Assembly: GCA_024233875.1 (NCBI GenBank)
Contig: JACKPB010000003.1
Span: 248,001 to 312,000 of the forward strand
Source: Leptospiraceae bacterium
GTDB lineage: Bacteria; Spirochaetota; Leptospiria; Leptospirales; Leptospiraceae
Reading direction: 5' to 3'
DNA: 64,000 nucleotides
The position numbers and the translations under genes are program-made. The notes below the pieces were generated by a model, which did not search any database, was not told where the DNA came from, and was given only the letters and a program-made list of their open reading frames with translations. This document shows, in pieces, positions 51,684 through 61,442 of this stretch; position 1 is the first letter of the stretch; each line of letters begins with the position of its first letter.

Positions 51684-54446
51684 CTAGACCGCTTCCTGAA
51701 TTCGTTTTGAAAAGTTCTTAGCTTCTTCCATCTTCAGGGAAACTACTTTGGAAACTCCTGGCTCTTCCGAGGTGACTCCAAAAATTGTGTTTGCCCTGGA
51801 AATCGTAGGAGGAGCGTGAGTGATCACGATGAATTGACTGGTGTCCTTGAAACGATCGAGGATCTGACAGAATCTCAGTTTATTGACTTCATCGAGAGCG
51901 GCATCGATCTCATCGAGAAAGCAGAAGGGAGAAGGTCTCACCATGTAGATCGCAAAGAGAAGAGCAATCACAGTAAGGGATTTTTCTCCACCGGAAAGAA
52001 GCTTTAGATTCTGAACATGCTTTCCGGGGGGTTCCGCTGTGATCTCGATCCCGCAGTTGAGAACGTCAGATTTGTCGGTGAGTTCGATATTGGCACGTCC
52101 GCCATTGAAAAGGGTAACGAAAGTTTCCTGAAAATTATCCCGTATCACATTGAAAGTTTCTATGAAAAGTTTTTCGGATTCGGAATTGATATTTTTAAGC
52201 ACATCCTCAATATCCTTTTTGCTTTTCTCGATATCTTCTCTCTGACTCTTGTGATGCTCATAGATCTCACGAATGTTTTGGTATTCTTCGATAGCCAGGG
52301 GATTGATGGATCCAAGAAGTTGGATGTCGGATTTGATTTCTCTGGACTTGGTTTCTTCCGCGTCCTGTTTCAAACCCTTTTCGGATCTTTCCGCTTCGAG
52401 TTCGGAATCGGTCATGGAATAGTCATTGTAAAGCTCTTCATTGAAGGTATCCATTTGAACCTTGAGTCCGGATGACTTTCTCTCCAGTTCCGTGCGGATG
52501 GGGAGAAGGTTTTGAAAGTCTTCCTTGTCTTTGACTGTAGCTGACTTCAAATCCTGGATCTTTTTCATCAGTTCACGCAGTTCTGTTTTTTCGGATTCAA
52601 GAGTCTTGGAGATATTTAAAAATTCCAGATAGGATTTTTCGATCTGTTCTTCGAGAACCCTCACCTCATCTTCAAAGGTTCGCTTTCTTTCGTTTATGCT
52701 ATTCATCGAAGATTCAAAACCTGAAATTCGATGTCCTACCTCTTCAATCATCTGAAGAACCTTGTCCCGATTGGAAACCAGCCCCTCATGTTTGGATTTC
52801 AATTCGGTGGCCTGCTTTTCCAGATTGTAGATTTCATCCTTATTGGTAGAGAGCTGTTCGCGGAGGTCTTCAATCTTTCCATTGTTTTCACGGATTCTGG
52901 AAGTGAGATTGTCATTTTCTAAGATTAAATCTTCGATCTTCTGATCCATGCTTTCTTTTCTGACAAGCATTCCATCTTTGTCGAAGAGGATATCACGGAA
53001 AACATCTTCCATTTCAAGAAATCGTTTTAGGTTTTCCTTGTATTCCCGGAACTGGAGTTGGGAGATGCCCTGTCGGATCTCTCCGATCTCACCACCGGAA
53101 AGAATTTTCTCGGTGATTTGAATGTAATCATCCAGAGACGAAATCAAGTACTCCTTGATTTCTTTTCTTTCATTTTCGGTGGCTTCCGACTCACGTTTTT
53201 TGTTTTCTATCTGATTGATGAGTGATACAACGATTTCTTTGACCGTCTCACGGAGGGAATTGTGCTCCCTATCATTGGCGGTAATTTTAGTTTCACATTC
53301 GACAATTTCTTTCTGAAGAGTTTCGAGCTCTTCTTCGAGTCCCTTGTGCTTTTCTTCAAATTTTTGAATGCTCGAAATGGTTCCGGTGAGATTCTCACGA
53401 ATACCTTCAATGGTATCGTTTATGGAATTGACTTCTGACTCATAACGTTCTTTTCTGCTGAGATCCTGATTCAGGGCATCCAGCTGTTCCTGAATCCTAA
53501 CATCGAATTCGGAGATTATGCTCTTATTCTTTTCGACTTTTTCCTTGAGAATTTCTTTCTGGGAGAGAAAGTCCATGAGCTGTTTGTCTATGTCTGTGAT
53601 CTTTTGTTCGTTCTCAAACTTTTTTGTCTCGTACTCTTCTATGAGTTTTGCATCTTCATTCATCCGGGTCATGATGGACTCATATCTTTTTTGGACTTCT
53701 TCCAGTTCATTCTCTACTTTTTTGGTACGATTTTGAAGACTTCTCCATTTCAGGTAACGTAGGTTTTTGTCTACTTCGGAGAGATCATTTTTCAATTGGA
53801 AGTATTTCTTTGCTTTCTCTGCCTGACGCTCTTTGAGCTCGAGTTCTTTTTCCATTCCCACCATGATGTCATTGATTCGGAGGAGGTTTTGGGCGGTGTA
53901 TTCGAGTTTTTTTTCTGTTTCGAGTCGATCCATTTTGAATCGGGAAATTCCTGCGGCCTCATCGAAAATCGCCCGTCTTTCTTCGGGCTTGGAATTGAGA
54001 ATGGCCTCAACCTTTCCCTGCTCCATGATTGAATAACTCGCCTTGCCCACTCCTGTATCGAGAAGCATTTTCTCGACATCCTTTCGTAAGGCGCGGGAAT
54101 TATTGATAAAGTATTCATTGGTATGATCCGGATAGAGTCTCCTGGTGATCTTCACAGTAGGAAAATCGATATTGAATATCCTTCCGGAATTGTCCAGATT
54201 GACGGAGACCTCGGCAAATCCCCCCGGTTCTCTCGATTCGGAACCGTGAAAGATCACATCGTCCATCTTCTCGCCCCTGAGTCCCTTGGCGGATTTTTCT
54301 CCGAGAACCCATTTGATGGCGTCGACAATATTGGACTTACCCGAACCATTCGGTCCAACAACGGCAGTAAATCCGGGGTCAAAAATCAGTTCCGTTTCAT
54401 CGGCAAAAGTCTTAAATCCAACAATATTCAGGCTTTTTAAATACAT
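51684..54446 (-). CDS. smc: Chromosome segregation SMC protein, short, no recognisable hinge
   Basis: The 920-residue ATPase has a complete N-terminal head (Walker A GPNGSGKSNIVDAIKWVLGE, then a loop with Q at MEQGKVEAIL) and a C-terminal head (signature LSGGEKSLTVIALLFAI and Walker B FCFLDEIDAALDE). Between them are two coiled coils (about 170-440 and 500-730). The usual bacterial SMC has about 1180 residues and a globular hinge of about 150 residues with glycine-rich dimer faces. Here the middle (about 430-500) contains only a short segment, ILSGGEIGEIRQGISQLQ then FRDILFDKDGMLVRKES, and no such fold is obvious. It should condense chromosomes with ScpAB, which are not in the window. The start ATG 54446 has only a weak GGGAT ribosome binding site. 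It is the first gene of the operon with thiG and thiH. Confidence 0.92.
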   Translation of the reverse strand: MYLKSLNIVGFKTFADETELIFDPGFTAVVGPNGSGKSNIVDAIKWVLGEKSAKGLRGEKMDDVIFHGSESREPGGFAEVSVNLDNSGRIFNIDFPTVKITRRLYPDHTNEYFINNSRALRKDVEKMLLDTGVGKASYSIMEQGKVEAILNSKPEERRAIFDEAAGISRFKMDRLETEKKLEYTAQNLLRINDIMVGMEKELELKERQAEKAKKYFQLKNDLSEVDKNLRYLKWRSLQNRTKKVENELEEVQKRYESIMTRMNEDAKLIEEYETKKFENEQKITDIDKQLMDFLSQKEILKEKVEKNKSIISEFDVRIQEQLDALNQDLSRKERYESEVNSINDTIEGIRENLTGTISSIQKFEEKHKGLEEELETLQKEIVECETKITANDREHNSLRETVKEIVVSLINQIENKKRESEATENERKEIKEYLISSLDDYIQITEKILSGGEIGEIRQGISQLQFREYKENLKRFLEMEDVFRDILFDKDGMLVRKESMDQKIEDLILENDNLTSRIRENNGKIEDLREQLSTNKDEIYNLEKQATELKSKHEGLVSNRDKVLQMIEEVGHRISGFESSMNSINERKRTFEDEVRVLEEQIEKSYLEFLNISKTLESEKTELRELMKKIQDLKSATVKDKEDFQNLLPIRTELERKSSGLKVQMDTFNEELYNDYSMTDSELEAERSEKGLKQDAEETKSREIKSDIQLLGSINPLAIEEYQNIREIYEHHKSQREDIEKSKKDIEDVLKNINSESEKLFIETFNVIRDNFQETFVTLFNGGRANIELTDKSDVLNCGIEITAEPPGKHVQNLKLLSGGEKSLTVIALLFAIYMVRPSPFCFLDEIDAALDEVNKLRFCQILDRFKDTSQFIVITHAPPTISRANTIFGVTSEEPGVSKVVSLKMEEAKNFSKRIQEAV

Positions 54447-54498
54447 TTTTTATTTATCCCAATTGAAGATTCTATCGATAGTAAGGATAGGTCTTATT

Positions 54499-56304
54499 AT
54501 GTCACTAAAAAACAACTTACCATCATTAGAAAGCCTTTTTTCGAGAAAACCCTATCTGAAAATCTATTTCAGGATGGAAGAATCCCCTGAAATCACCCTG
54601 AGAGAGGCCAAAAACCCCGGTGAATTCCTAATTTTTCATGGAAATCGGGGTCGTGCAAGCCAAATTGCCCCCAAAAAGCAGGCGGAACGTCTCCTATCGG
54701 AAAAAAAGATCAAGGATCACCACCTGGTTGTTATTTTGGGACTGGGAAACCCCCACATTCTGGAGATTCTGGAAACTACGCTCCGCGAGGGACAGATTCT
54801 CCTCTGCATTGACAAAGAGACCGGTGTCTTTTTTCCCCTCTTTGAGAAATTTCTGGAACCCTCCCTCCAAAAGGCAGGGCGGCATATTTTTTTGGGAGAA
54901 AATTCTCTTCCTCTGCTCTGGAATTATCTCGAATCCCTTCCGATAGAAAAACTTACGGGGGTTCTTTTTCTGCGCAACCCCGGAGATTGCAATTCGGATC
55001 CTGAGTTTTATGATGCTGTAGGGGAAAGAATTTCCAAACTCTTTTCCTCCAAGATGAGTGATCTTCTGACAAAATTTGAATTTGAAAGGATCTGGGTAAA
55101 GAACACCCTCTGCAATACCATTCAGTTTTTGAATGGGAACCCTCCCCGATTTCGGATCAAAGACCTGGAAAACTCCATTCAAAACATTCCCGCCGTTCTT
55201 GTCTCCGCAGGTCCCGGTCTCCGAAGACAGTGCGACTTATTGAAAAAAATCCGGGAGAAGGTGTTTGTTCTCTCCTGTGATACATCTTACAAGGTTCTCC
55301 AAAAATTTGATATTCAACCGGATGGGATTTTCACCCTCGATGCTCAGACTCATTCCTTTTTTCATTTCACGGGAGAAGACTTCTCCGGCATTCCTCTATT
55401 TGCGGATATGGTCGCTTCCCCACAACTTCTGAGGAGCATTCCATTTCTCTCCATAATTCACAGTCAGACAGCCAAGTATCAGATCTCTGCGGATGGGAAA
55501 CCATTCCGTGAGGCAACAGCAGGAAGTATCATAGCGGACAAATTTCTCGGTGATACAGGAGACATTCAATCGGGGGGGAGTGTGGCGACAACAGCGTTTG
55601 ATGCTCTCAGGTTCATGGGATTTCAAACCATCTTTCTCTTCGGACAGGATCTTGCCTATACGGGTAGGGAAATTCATTCTACCGGAACCCACCACAATGA
55701 AAAATGGCTCACCCTGCTCTCCAGAACCCAAACTCTGGAAAAAATCAATGAAGCAGTAGTAAGAAAACGGGAGACAAGGCTTGTTCCTTCTTCGGATGGA
55801 GGAGAGGTTTTGACCGATTATGTTTTGGACATCTACAGAAATTGGTTTGAAGAATCTATATTGAACGTAGACATGAGTGTCTACAATGTTTCTGAGGGAG
55901 GTGCCCTGATTAAAAACATGCCCAACATCACCCTTCATGAGGCAGAAGAACTTTTGATCCATGAAAAACCGCACGGATATCCCTGGCATGAATTTGCCCC
56001 CTGGAAAAAGAATTCTTCAGAAGTTTCCAATCAGGGTAACGAATTGAAAGAGGCATTCAGTAAGGAATTAAGAAATCTCCAGAAAGAGATCAAAGAGATC
56101 GAGTCCGAAGACCCGGAATTCATAATCTCCTTTCTCAATGAGCAATTGAAGGGAAAGCCCTATCTTCATCCCATGATCCGTAAAACAGAAATCTATTTGA
56201 AACGTCATGATTCCGAATTAGACGTGGAAAGAAAGAAGGAACTTCTTCTGAATTCCATACAAAAAGAAATTCGTTTCCTGAAAAAGGGTCTGTTGTCTGT
56301 ATGA
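54499..56304 (+). CDS. Motility-associated DUF115 (MptE-like) protein
   Basis: From ATG 54499 the protein has 601 residues. The middle (about 205-420) contains the DUF115/6-hydroxymethylpterin-pyrophosphokinase-like fold: PAVLVSAGPGLRRQC, VLSCDTSYKVLQK, PDGIFTLDAQ and GGSVATTAFDALRFMG. Members annotated as motility-associated glycosyltransferases are linked to flagellin modification. The C-terminal 150 residues are helical and charged (KELRNLQKEIKEIES). The start is chosen because AAGGATAGG lies 8-14 bases upstream and because an in-frame ATG at 54286 would overlap the divergent smc gene. No flagellin gene lies nearby, so the substrate is unconfirmed. A small frame overlaps its stop. Confidence 0.82.
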   Translation: MSLKNNLPSLESLFSRKPYLKIYFRMEESPEITLREAKNPGEFLIFHGNRGRASQIAPKKQAERLLSEKKIKDHHLVVILGLGNPHILEILETTLREGQILLCIDKETGVFFPLFEKFLEPSLQKAGRHIFLGENSLPLLWNYLESLPIEKLTGVLFLRNPGDCNSDPEFYDAVGERISKLFSSKMSDLLTKFEFERIWVKNTLCNTIQFLNGNPPRFRIKDLENSIQNIPAVLVSAGPGLRRQCDLLKKIREKVFVLSCDTSYKVLQKFDIQPDGIFTLDAQTHSFFHFTGEDFSGIPLFADMVASPQLLRSIPFLSIIHSQTAKYQISADGKPFREATAGSIIADKFLGDTGDIQSGGSVATTAFDALRFMGFQTIFLFGQDLAYTGREIHSTGTHHNEKWLTLLSRTQTLEKINEAVVRKRETRLVPSSDGGEVLTDYVLDIYRNWFEESILNVDMSVYNVSEGGALIKNMPNITLHEAEELLIHEKPHGYPWHEFAPWKKNSSEVSNQGNELKEAFSKELRNLQKEIKEIESEDPEFIISFLNEQLKGKPYLHPMIRKTEIYLKRHDSELDVERKKELLLNSIQKEIRFLKKGLLSV

Positions 56305-56498
56305 CATCCGAAAAGAAGCTTTTCTTTCACAACCGGTTTTCAGAAACCCTATGTAGTACTTCTTTAGGGTGGAAGCCATTGTCTTGCAAATTCTTCCTTG
56401 GATTCGCAAATGCTTTGGAGACTGATCGGAATTCGTTGGATAAATTGAAAAAATCAGAAGCTGAATTGAAATATCAAACCGAGGATAGAAATGAGTGA
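56301..56498 (+). CDS. Possible 65-residue protein between DUF115 and AlkD-like genes
   Basis: The frame overlaps the DUF115 stop (ATGA) and its own stop overlaps the start of the next gene (ATGAGTGA), which is the arrangement of a tightly packed operon. The peptide is basic, with two cysteines and a charged helical end (NSLDKLKKSEAELKYQ). There is no recognisable family and no signal peptide. It may be a real small gene or only a coupling leader. Confidence 0.4.
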   Translation: MTSEKKLFFHNRFSETLCSTSLGWKPLSCKFFLGFANALETDRNSLDKLKKSEAELKYQTEDRNE

Positions 56499-57207
56499 AA
56501 TGCATCCCTGTAGAAAAAGACTCCGTTCACTGGCTAAGCCCTCTAAGGTGCCCGAGTATCAGAGATTTTTTAAGACCGGAAAGGGTGAGTATGGAGAAGG
56601 TGATTTATTTTTGGGAATCAAGGTTCCTGATATCCGAAATGTAGTCAGAGAGTACCACAGGGAATTGAATCTTTCTGATCTAGAAGAGATTGTCTCCTCT
56701 CCGTATCACGAAGAACGGATGTTTGCCCTCCTGGTTCTGGTTTATAAGTACAAATCCCGTTCCAATTCTAAAGAATCCAAAAAATCCATATTTGACTTCT
56801 ATCTAAAACATATGAATTTTATCAATAATTGGGATTTGGTAGATGTCACTGCTCCGCATATCATCGGAATGCATCTCCTCGATAAGGATAGGAAAGTACT
56901 CTATAGATTGGCAAAATCAAAGAATTTGTGGGAGAAAAGAATCTCTATCATCAGTACATTTCCATTCATCAATTCTCATGAATTTGATGACTCTTTGAAT
57001 ATTTCCGATATTCTATTGAAGGATGAACATGATCTGATCCACAAGGCAGTGGGGTGGACTTTAAGAAACATAGGAATCAAAAATCTTCAAACTGAAATCG
57101 AATACTTAAAACCGAGATACAAAACCATGCCCCGAACGCTTCTCAGGTATGCAATAGAGAAATTTGAACCCTCTCTCAGAAAGAAATATCTCTTAGGGGA
57201 AATTTAA
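56491..57207 (+). CDS. AlkD-type DNA alkylation repair protein
   Basis: The 238-residue protein is built of HEAT-like helical repeats, as in AlkD/AlkC DNA glycosylases that remove alkylated bases. Family features are FKTGKGEYGEGDLFLGIKVP, IRNVVREY, NNWDLVDVTAPHIIG (with the WD pair that contacts the lesion) and AVGWTLRNIG followed by MPRTLLRYAIEKF. Length is typical. It is the last gene of the forward group starting with the DUF115 gene and is convergent with the histidine kinase genes. It may be part of an alkylation-damage response, but no Ada box or partner is visible. Confidence 0.9.
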   Translation: MSEMHPCRKRLRSLAKPSKVPEYQRFFKTGKGEYGEGDLFLGIKVPDIRNVVREYHRELNLSDLEEIVSSPYHEERMFALLVLVYKYKSRSNSKESKKSIFDFYLKHMNFINNWDLVDVTAPHIIGMHLLDKDRKVLYRLAKSKNLWEKRISIISTFPFINSHEFDDSLNISDILLKDEHDLIHKAVGWTLRNIGIKNLQTEIEYLKPRYKTMPRTLLRYAIEKFEPSLRKKYLLGEI

Positions 57208-57286
57208 AAGATTCTTACTTACTTCTCAAAATTTAAGAATCCAGGAGCTCTCTGAAAAGAACTCAGCATGTTTCCTTTCCTGAATT

Positions 57287-58390
57287 TTAAGAAACGGTAT
57301 TGAAAACTATTGAGAAAGTGGAACCTTCTCCTTCCCGACTGGATACGGAAATAGAACCGTTGTGCATATTCATAAATTCTTTACAGAGATTCAGGCCGAG
57401 CCCGGTTCCCTTTTCTCCATTGGTTCCATTGACTAAAACTTTTTTGTCTATACGGAAGAGTTTATCAATATTCTTCTCACTTATTCCTATTCCGGAATCT
57501 TGAATCAAAAATTCTACTTTCTTATCTTCTAATATTCGATAGGAAACTTTGATCAATCCTCCGGGTCTTGTGAATTTGATCGCATTATTGATTAGATTTC
57601 TAAAGATCGTTGATACCATGTTCCCATCCCCATTGATCAGAAATTCGGGTTCGGGAAGATTCAGTTGGATACGGATATTTTTTGGGTCCGCCATATCCTG
57701 TAGTACATTTACAGTGGAACGAATTGTTTCAGAAATAGGAAGGGGACCGGGTTGAAATTCAATCAAATTCCTCTGGGTCTTGGCCCACTCCAGAAGATTA
57801 GTCAATAACTGAAATGTTCTGTTTCCCTCTTCCCGAATAGAATTTAGAAGTTCCTGAAACTCGGGATTCTCCAGAAGTGGCATATCTTTCATCAATTCTA
57901 TCATATTGAATAGAGTGATGAAGGGACTCTTCAAATCATGAGCAATGATAGAAAAAAACTTATCTTTGGTCGCATTCAATTCCTCTAATTCTTTGTGTTG
58001 CCATTGAATTTTCATATGAGTTTTTACACGGGACAATAATTCTGTTGTACGGAAGGGCTTGGTCACATAGTCTACTGCTCCGGCTTCAAATCCACGAACT
58101 ATGTCCTCTGTTTCCGTCCTTGCCGTGAGAAAAATTATAGGTATAGAAGATAAGTTAGAATTTTCTTTGATTTTGCGACATACTTCATATCCGTTCATTC
58201 CGGGCATCATCACATCCATCAAGATCAGATCAAAAGGTCTCTCATTCAACCAATCCAGGGCTTCTTCCCCACTCATAGCAGCTTCAATCTCATAGGACTC
58301 TCCGGTTAATAAATTTGCCAATAGCTGCACATTTTTAGATTCATCATCTACGATCAAAATGGATTGAGGTTTCTTTTTATCCTGATTCAT
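57287..58390 (-). CDS. Response regulator-histidine kinase (REC-HisKA-HATPase), soluble
   Basis: The 367-residue cytosolic protein has an N-terminal receiver (about 12-128, phospho-acceptor Asp59 in LILMDVMMPG, switch Lys in VTKPF) followed by HisKA with His151 in IIAHDLKSPF and a HATPase domain (NLINNAIKFTR, IQDSGIGIS, GTGLGLNLCKEF). It lacks a sensor of its own and receives phosphate from another kinase. The start overlaps the stop of the upstream hybrid kinase gene by 14 bases, making the hybrid kinase the likely partner. There is no DNA-binding output domain, so the final target is unknown. Confidence 0.92.
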   Translation of the reverse strand: MNQDKKKPQSILIVDDESKNVQLLANLLTGESYEIEAAMSGEEALDWLNERPFDLILMDVMMPGMNGYEVCRKIKENSNLSSIPIIFLTARTETEDIVRGFEAGAVDYVTKPFRTTELLSRVKTHMKIQWQHKELEELNATKDKFFSIIAHDLKSPFITLFNMIELMKDMPLLENPEFQELLNSIREEGNRTFQLLTNLLEWAKTQRNLIEFQPGPLPISETIRSTVNVLQDMADPKNIRIQLNLPEPEFLINGDGNMVSTIFRNLINNAIKFTRPGGLIKVSYRILEDKKVEFLIQDSGIGISEKNIDKLFRIDKKVLVNGTNGEKGTGLGLNLCKEFMNMHNGSISVSSREGEGSTFSIVFNTVS

Positions 58391-61300
58391 TATTATTTCC
58401 TATAGATTTGTACTTTTCATAGCGTTGGATAAGATCGGGAAATGTCCATAATATTTTTCTAACATTTTCCACGTCAAATCTTTCGATATAAGCCACAATG
58501 GACTGACCATAAGAAGTCAATTCTTTCGTAACGAATTCATTCCCCAGATCGATGAGATCCAGACCGAATTGTCTGACTTCTTTCATAGGTTGTCTCTTTT
58601 TGAAAGCTTCCAGTCTGGGTAAATATTTATTATTTAAATCCAAAAGCAATCTGTCTATATCAGGAACATTTTGAATCTCTCCTGAGCCGGTTTCTTTATT
58701 TATGTCCTGATTTGAATCCTCAAATTCCAGCATGTGTCGATTTATTTCCCTGAATAAATCATTGAGTGATACGGGTTTTCGGAGATAACCATTGAAATGA
58801 TGCAAACGTTCATAGGTTTCCAAAGATGAGGCAGTGATGGCTACAATCGGTATGGATTTGAAAATAGGATTGGATTTGATTTTGTGGCAGGCTTCAAATC
58901 CATCCATGATAGGCATTTTTAGATCCATGAGAATGAGATTGGGTCTTTCCAATTTAATTTTTTCAATCGCTTCCAATCCGTTTTCTGCTTCGATAATCGT
59001 GATCTTAGAACCTTCAAAGCTCTCTCTGATCAAATTTCTATTGGAAGCTATGTCATCCACGATCATAATCTTACCTTCTAAATTTGAAATATCAGGAATC
59101 ATATCCGATTCAGTTTTTTTCAGGATGTCAGTGGAGGATATGATTTCCACTCCGTGTAAAATCAAAGTAAACTTAGATCCTTTTCCCTCCTTACTTTCCA
59201 AATGGAGTTCACCACCCATAACCTCACTTAACCTTTTACTAATACTGAGCCCCAACCCCGTACCTTCATATTTTCTGAGTCCAATCGGTTCAAACTTATG
59301 AAATGCATCAAAAACTCTTTCCTGTTCCTCCGGAGGAATACCGATTCCCGTATCTTCTACTATGATTGAAATATCTATATAATTTCCATCATAAGTATTC
59401 TGAATAGAAAATGCAGATAGTTTGATGTATCCGGTTTCTGTAAATTTAATTGCGTTTCCTAAAAGATTGAAGAGGATTTGTCTCAATCGGAGTTCATCAA
59501 AGATCAAAAAACTGGGGAGGGTCGGTTCTATCTCTAAAATCTTTTTAAGTTTCTTCTGCTTGATTTTCATTTCAAAGATATCAATCACATCTTCCAGAAA
59601 CTTGTAGAAGTTTAGGGATTCGTATTGCATGGTGATCTTTCCGGATTCTATTTTCGCCAGATCCAAAATATCATTGATCAATCGAAGTAAGGTTTGACTT
59701 CCGGATTGAACCGCATCAATATAGCTTTTTTGTCTCGGATCCGTGATCAATTTTTCTAATAACTCCGTAAATCCCAAAATAGCATTCATAGGAGTGCGTA
59801 TTTCATGACTCATAGTGGCCAGAAATTCGGTTTTTGCTTTATTGGCCGCCTCTGCCTTGTTCTTAGCTTTTTCCAATTCACTCTGAATATTTTTCTGCTC
59901 GGTGATATCCCTACTGATTCCAAACAGTCCTACAACATTCCCTTCTGAATCTTTCAGAGGCCATTTGTTCGTACTAACCCATTTCTTTGAACCCGATTCA
60001 TCAAAGTAGGGATCTTCCTTGTTCAAAAGAGGCTTCCCTTCCCGAAAGATTGGCAATTCTTCCTTATAATAGATTTCTGCTGTCTCTTCCGGAAACACTT
60101 CGAGATCATGCTTTCCTATCATTTCCTGCCAGCTGGAATGCCCCGTGATATCTGCTAGGGTTTGACTGCAAAAACGAAAACGTGAGTTCTTATCCTTAAA
60201 GTAAACGAAATCGGTAGTGTTGTTCAGAAATGATAAGAAATCAAGATTCAACTCTTTTATTTTGTTCTCTGCATATTTCCTTTCGGATATGTCCATAGCC
60301 AGTCCTTCTATCAGGACCTCTTCTTCTGTGATTTTAGTATATATAGACCGATCTAATATCCATTTCCATTCCCCTGATTTAGTCTTTATACGATATTCTA
60401 TCTCAAATGTTTCTTTTCTATCCAGGTTCTTGAGAGTTTCTGAAATCTTGATTTTATCTTCTAAATGGATGGATTCCTGCCATAAGAAGGGATGATTGTA
60501 AAAATAATCTATACTGTATCCCAAAACAGTCTCAACAAAATTAGAGTAGTACACCCCTCCTCTTTTGTCTGAAAAAATATAAATGATCCCCGGCAAACCC
60601 TCAACCAAACGTCTGTACTTTTCAGAGTTTTCTAAAGAGTCCCTGACCCGAAGTTTTTCGTATTCGATCATGGATTTCAAACTTGCAGACATTTTGGAAA
60701 ATGAATCTGCCAAATCTCCAATCTCGTCCCTTTGATCAGTTTCGACCCGGACTTCCAAATTTCCTTCACTGATCTCCCGGGCAAGATCTTTCAATCGCAC
60801 GATTGGATTGGTTATAGTTCGAATAAAATGCACTCCCAGGAGTGTAGAAAAAAGAATGATTCCAAACAGGATTGAATAGGCCGTTTGAATCGTCTCAATG
60901 GTTTTTTCTTTAGCTTCCTTATGAGCATTCATCGCTTTTTGTTCGGAAAATTTTAAAATTTGATCCAAAGATTCTTCAATTTCACTGGTATGAGAGATAA
61001 GATCGGTGCGTGAAAACACCGGATGGGATTTCCAGGAGGGAAAATCTTTCTCATTCAATAGAGTATCACGATTCTTTTTCCAGGCATGAAATGAATCCAA
61101 TGCCATAGTCACAAGTTTCTGATCACCTGAGAATTGCTTTTGGATTGTTTCCAGGTTTGTAAGCGTGGAACTATCGTATTTCTGCAAAAGTTCTAGTTGA
61201 TTCTTTGTATCCTTCCATTCAGTTTGAAATGAAAGATTCCTCATTGTTTGATGAATTTTTCCCAAATCAGCTTTGATTTTCAAGACTGTATTACTAACAG

Positions 61301-61442
61301 TGAACGGATATTCGTAAATCAATTCTGTAAATTTGAATAATTCTCCGAGAGAATGGATGGTGTAGACCGTTTTCAGAGAAAACAATAGGATAATGCCCGC
61401 AAAACCTAACCCTAGTTTCTTACCGATGCTATTTTTCCACAT
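58377..61442 (-). CDS. Hybrid sensor histidine kinase (TM-HAMP-PAS-PAS-HK-REC)
   Basis: The 1021-residue inner membrane protein has two membrane helices (about 10-28 and 185-208) flanking a helical periplasmic sensor (four-helix-bundle type). A HAMP domain (about 210-262), two PAS domains (about 275-395 and 400-520, each followed by a PAC-like DISERKYAENK and DITEQKN), and a HisKA domain with His546 in MSHEIRTPMNA follow. A HATPase domain (LLGNAIKFTE, EDTGIGIP, GTGLGLSISKRL) precedes a receiver with Asp840 in LILMDLKMPIMDG. The last 100 residues are helical, in the position of an HPt-like domain, but no convincing phospho-His motif is visible. GGAGAGTAGG precedes the ATG. It is coupled to the downstream REC-kinase. 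Confidence 0.92.
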   Translation of the reverse strand: MWKNSIGKKLGLGFAGIILLFSLKTVYTIHSLGELFKFTELIYEYPFTVSNTVLKIKADLGKIHQTMRNLSFQTEWKDTKNQLELLQKYDSSTLTNLETIQKQFSGDQKLVTMALDSFHAWKKNRDTLLNEKDFPSWKSHPVFSRTDLISHTSEIEESLDQILKFSEQKAMNAHKEAKEKTIETIQTAYSILFGIILFSTLLGVHFIRTITNPIVRLKDLAREISEGNLEVRVETDQRDEIGDLADSFSKMSASLKSMIEYEKLRVRDSLENSEKYRRLVEGLPGIIYIFSDKRGGVYYSNFVETVLGYSIDYFYNHPFLWQESIHLEDKIKISETLKNLDRKETFEIEYRIKTKSGEWKWILDRSIYTKITEEEVLIEGLAMDISERKYAENKIKELNLDFLSFLNNTTDFVYFKDKNSRFRFCSQTLADITGHSSWQEMIGKHDLEVFPEETAEIYYKEELPIFREGKPLLNKEDPYFDESGSKKWVSTNKWPLKDSEGNVVGLFGISRDITEQKNIQSELEKAKNKAEAANKAKTEFLATMSHEIRTPMNAILGFTELLEKLITDPRQKSYIDAVQSGSQTLLRLINDILDLAKIESGKITMQYESLNFYKFLEDVIDIFEMKIKQKKLKKILEIEPTLPSFLIFDELRLRQILFNLLGNAIKFTETGYIKLSAFSIQNTYDGNYIDISIIVEDTGIGIPPEEQERVFDAFHKFEPIGLRKYEGTGLGLSISKRLSEVMGGELHLESKEGKGSKFTLILHGVEIISSTDILKKTESDMIPDISNLEGKIMIVDDIASNRNLIRESFEGSKITIIEAENGLEAIEKIKLERPNLILMDLKMPIMDGFEACHKIKSNPIFKSIPIVAITASSLETYERLHHFNGYLRKPVSLNDLFREINRHMLEFEDSNQDINKETGSGEIQNVPDIDRLLLDLNNKYLPRLEAFKKRQPMKEVRQFGLDLIDLGNEFVTKELTSYGQSIVAYIERFDVENVRKILWTFPDLIQRYEKYKSIGNNNESG

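Noticed and set aside
55396..55989. 197-residue frame antisense to the DUF115 gene
   Set aside because: No ribosome binding site or domain, and wholly inside a well-supported gene.
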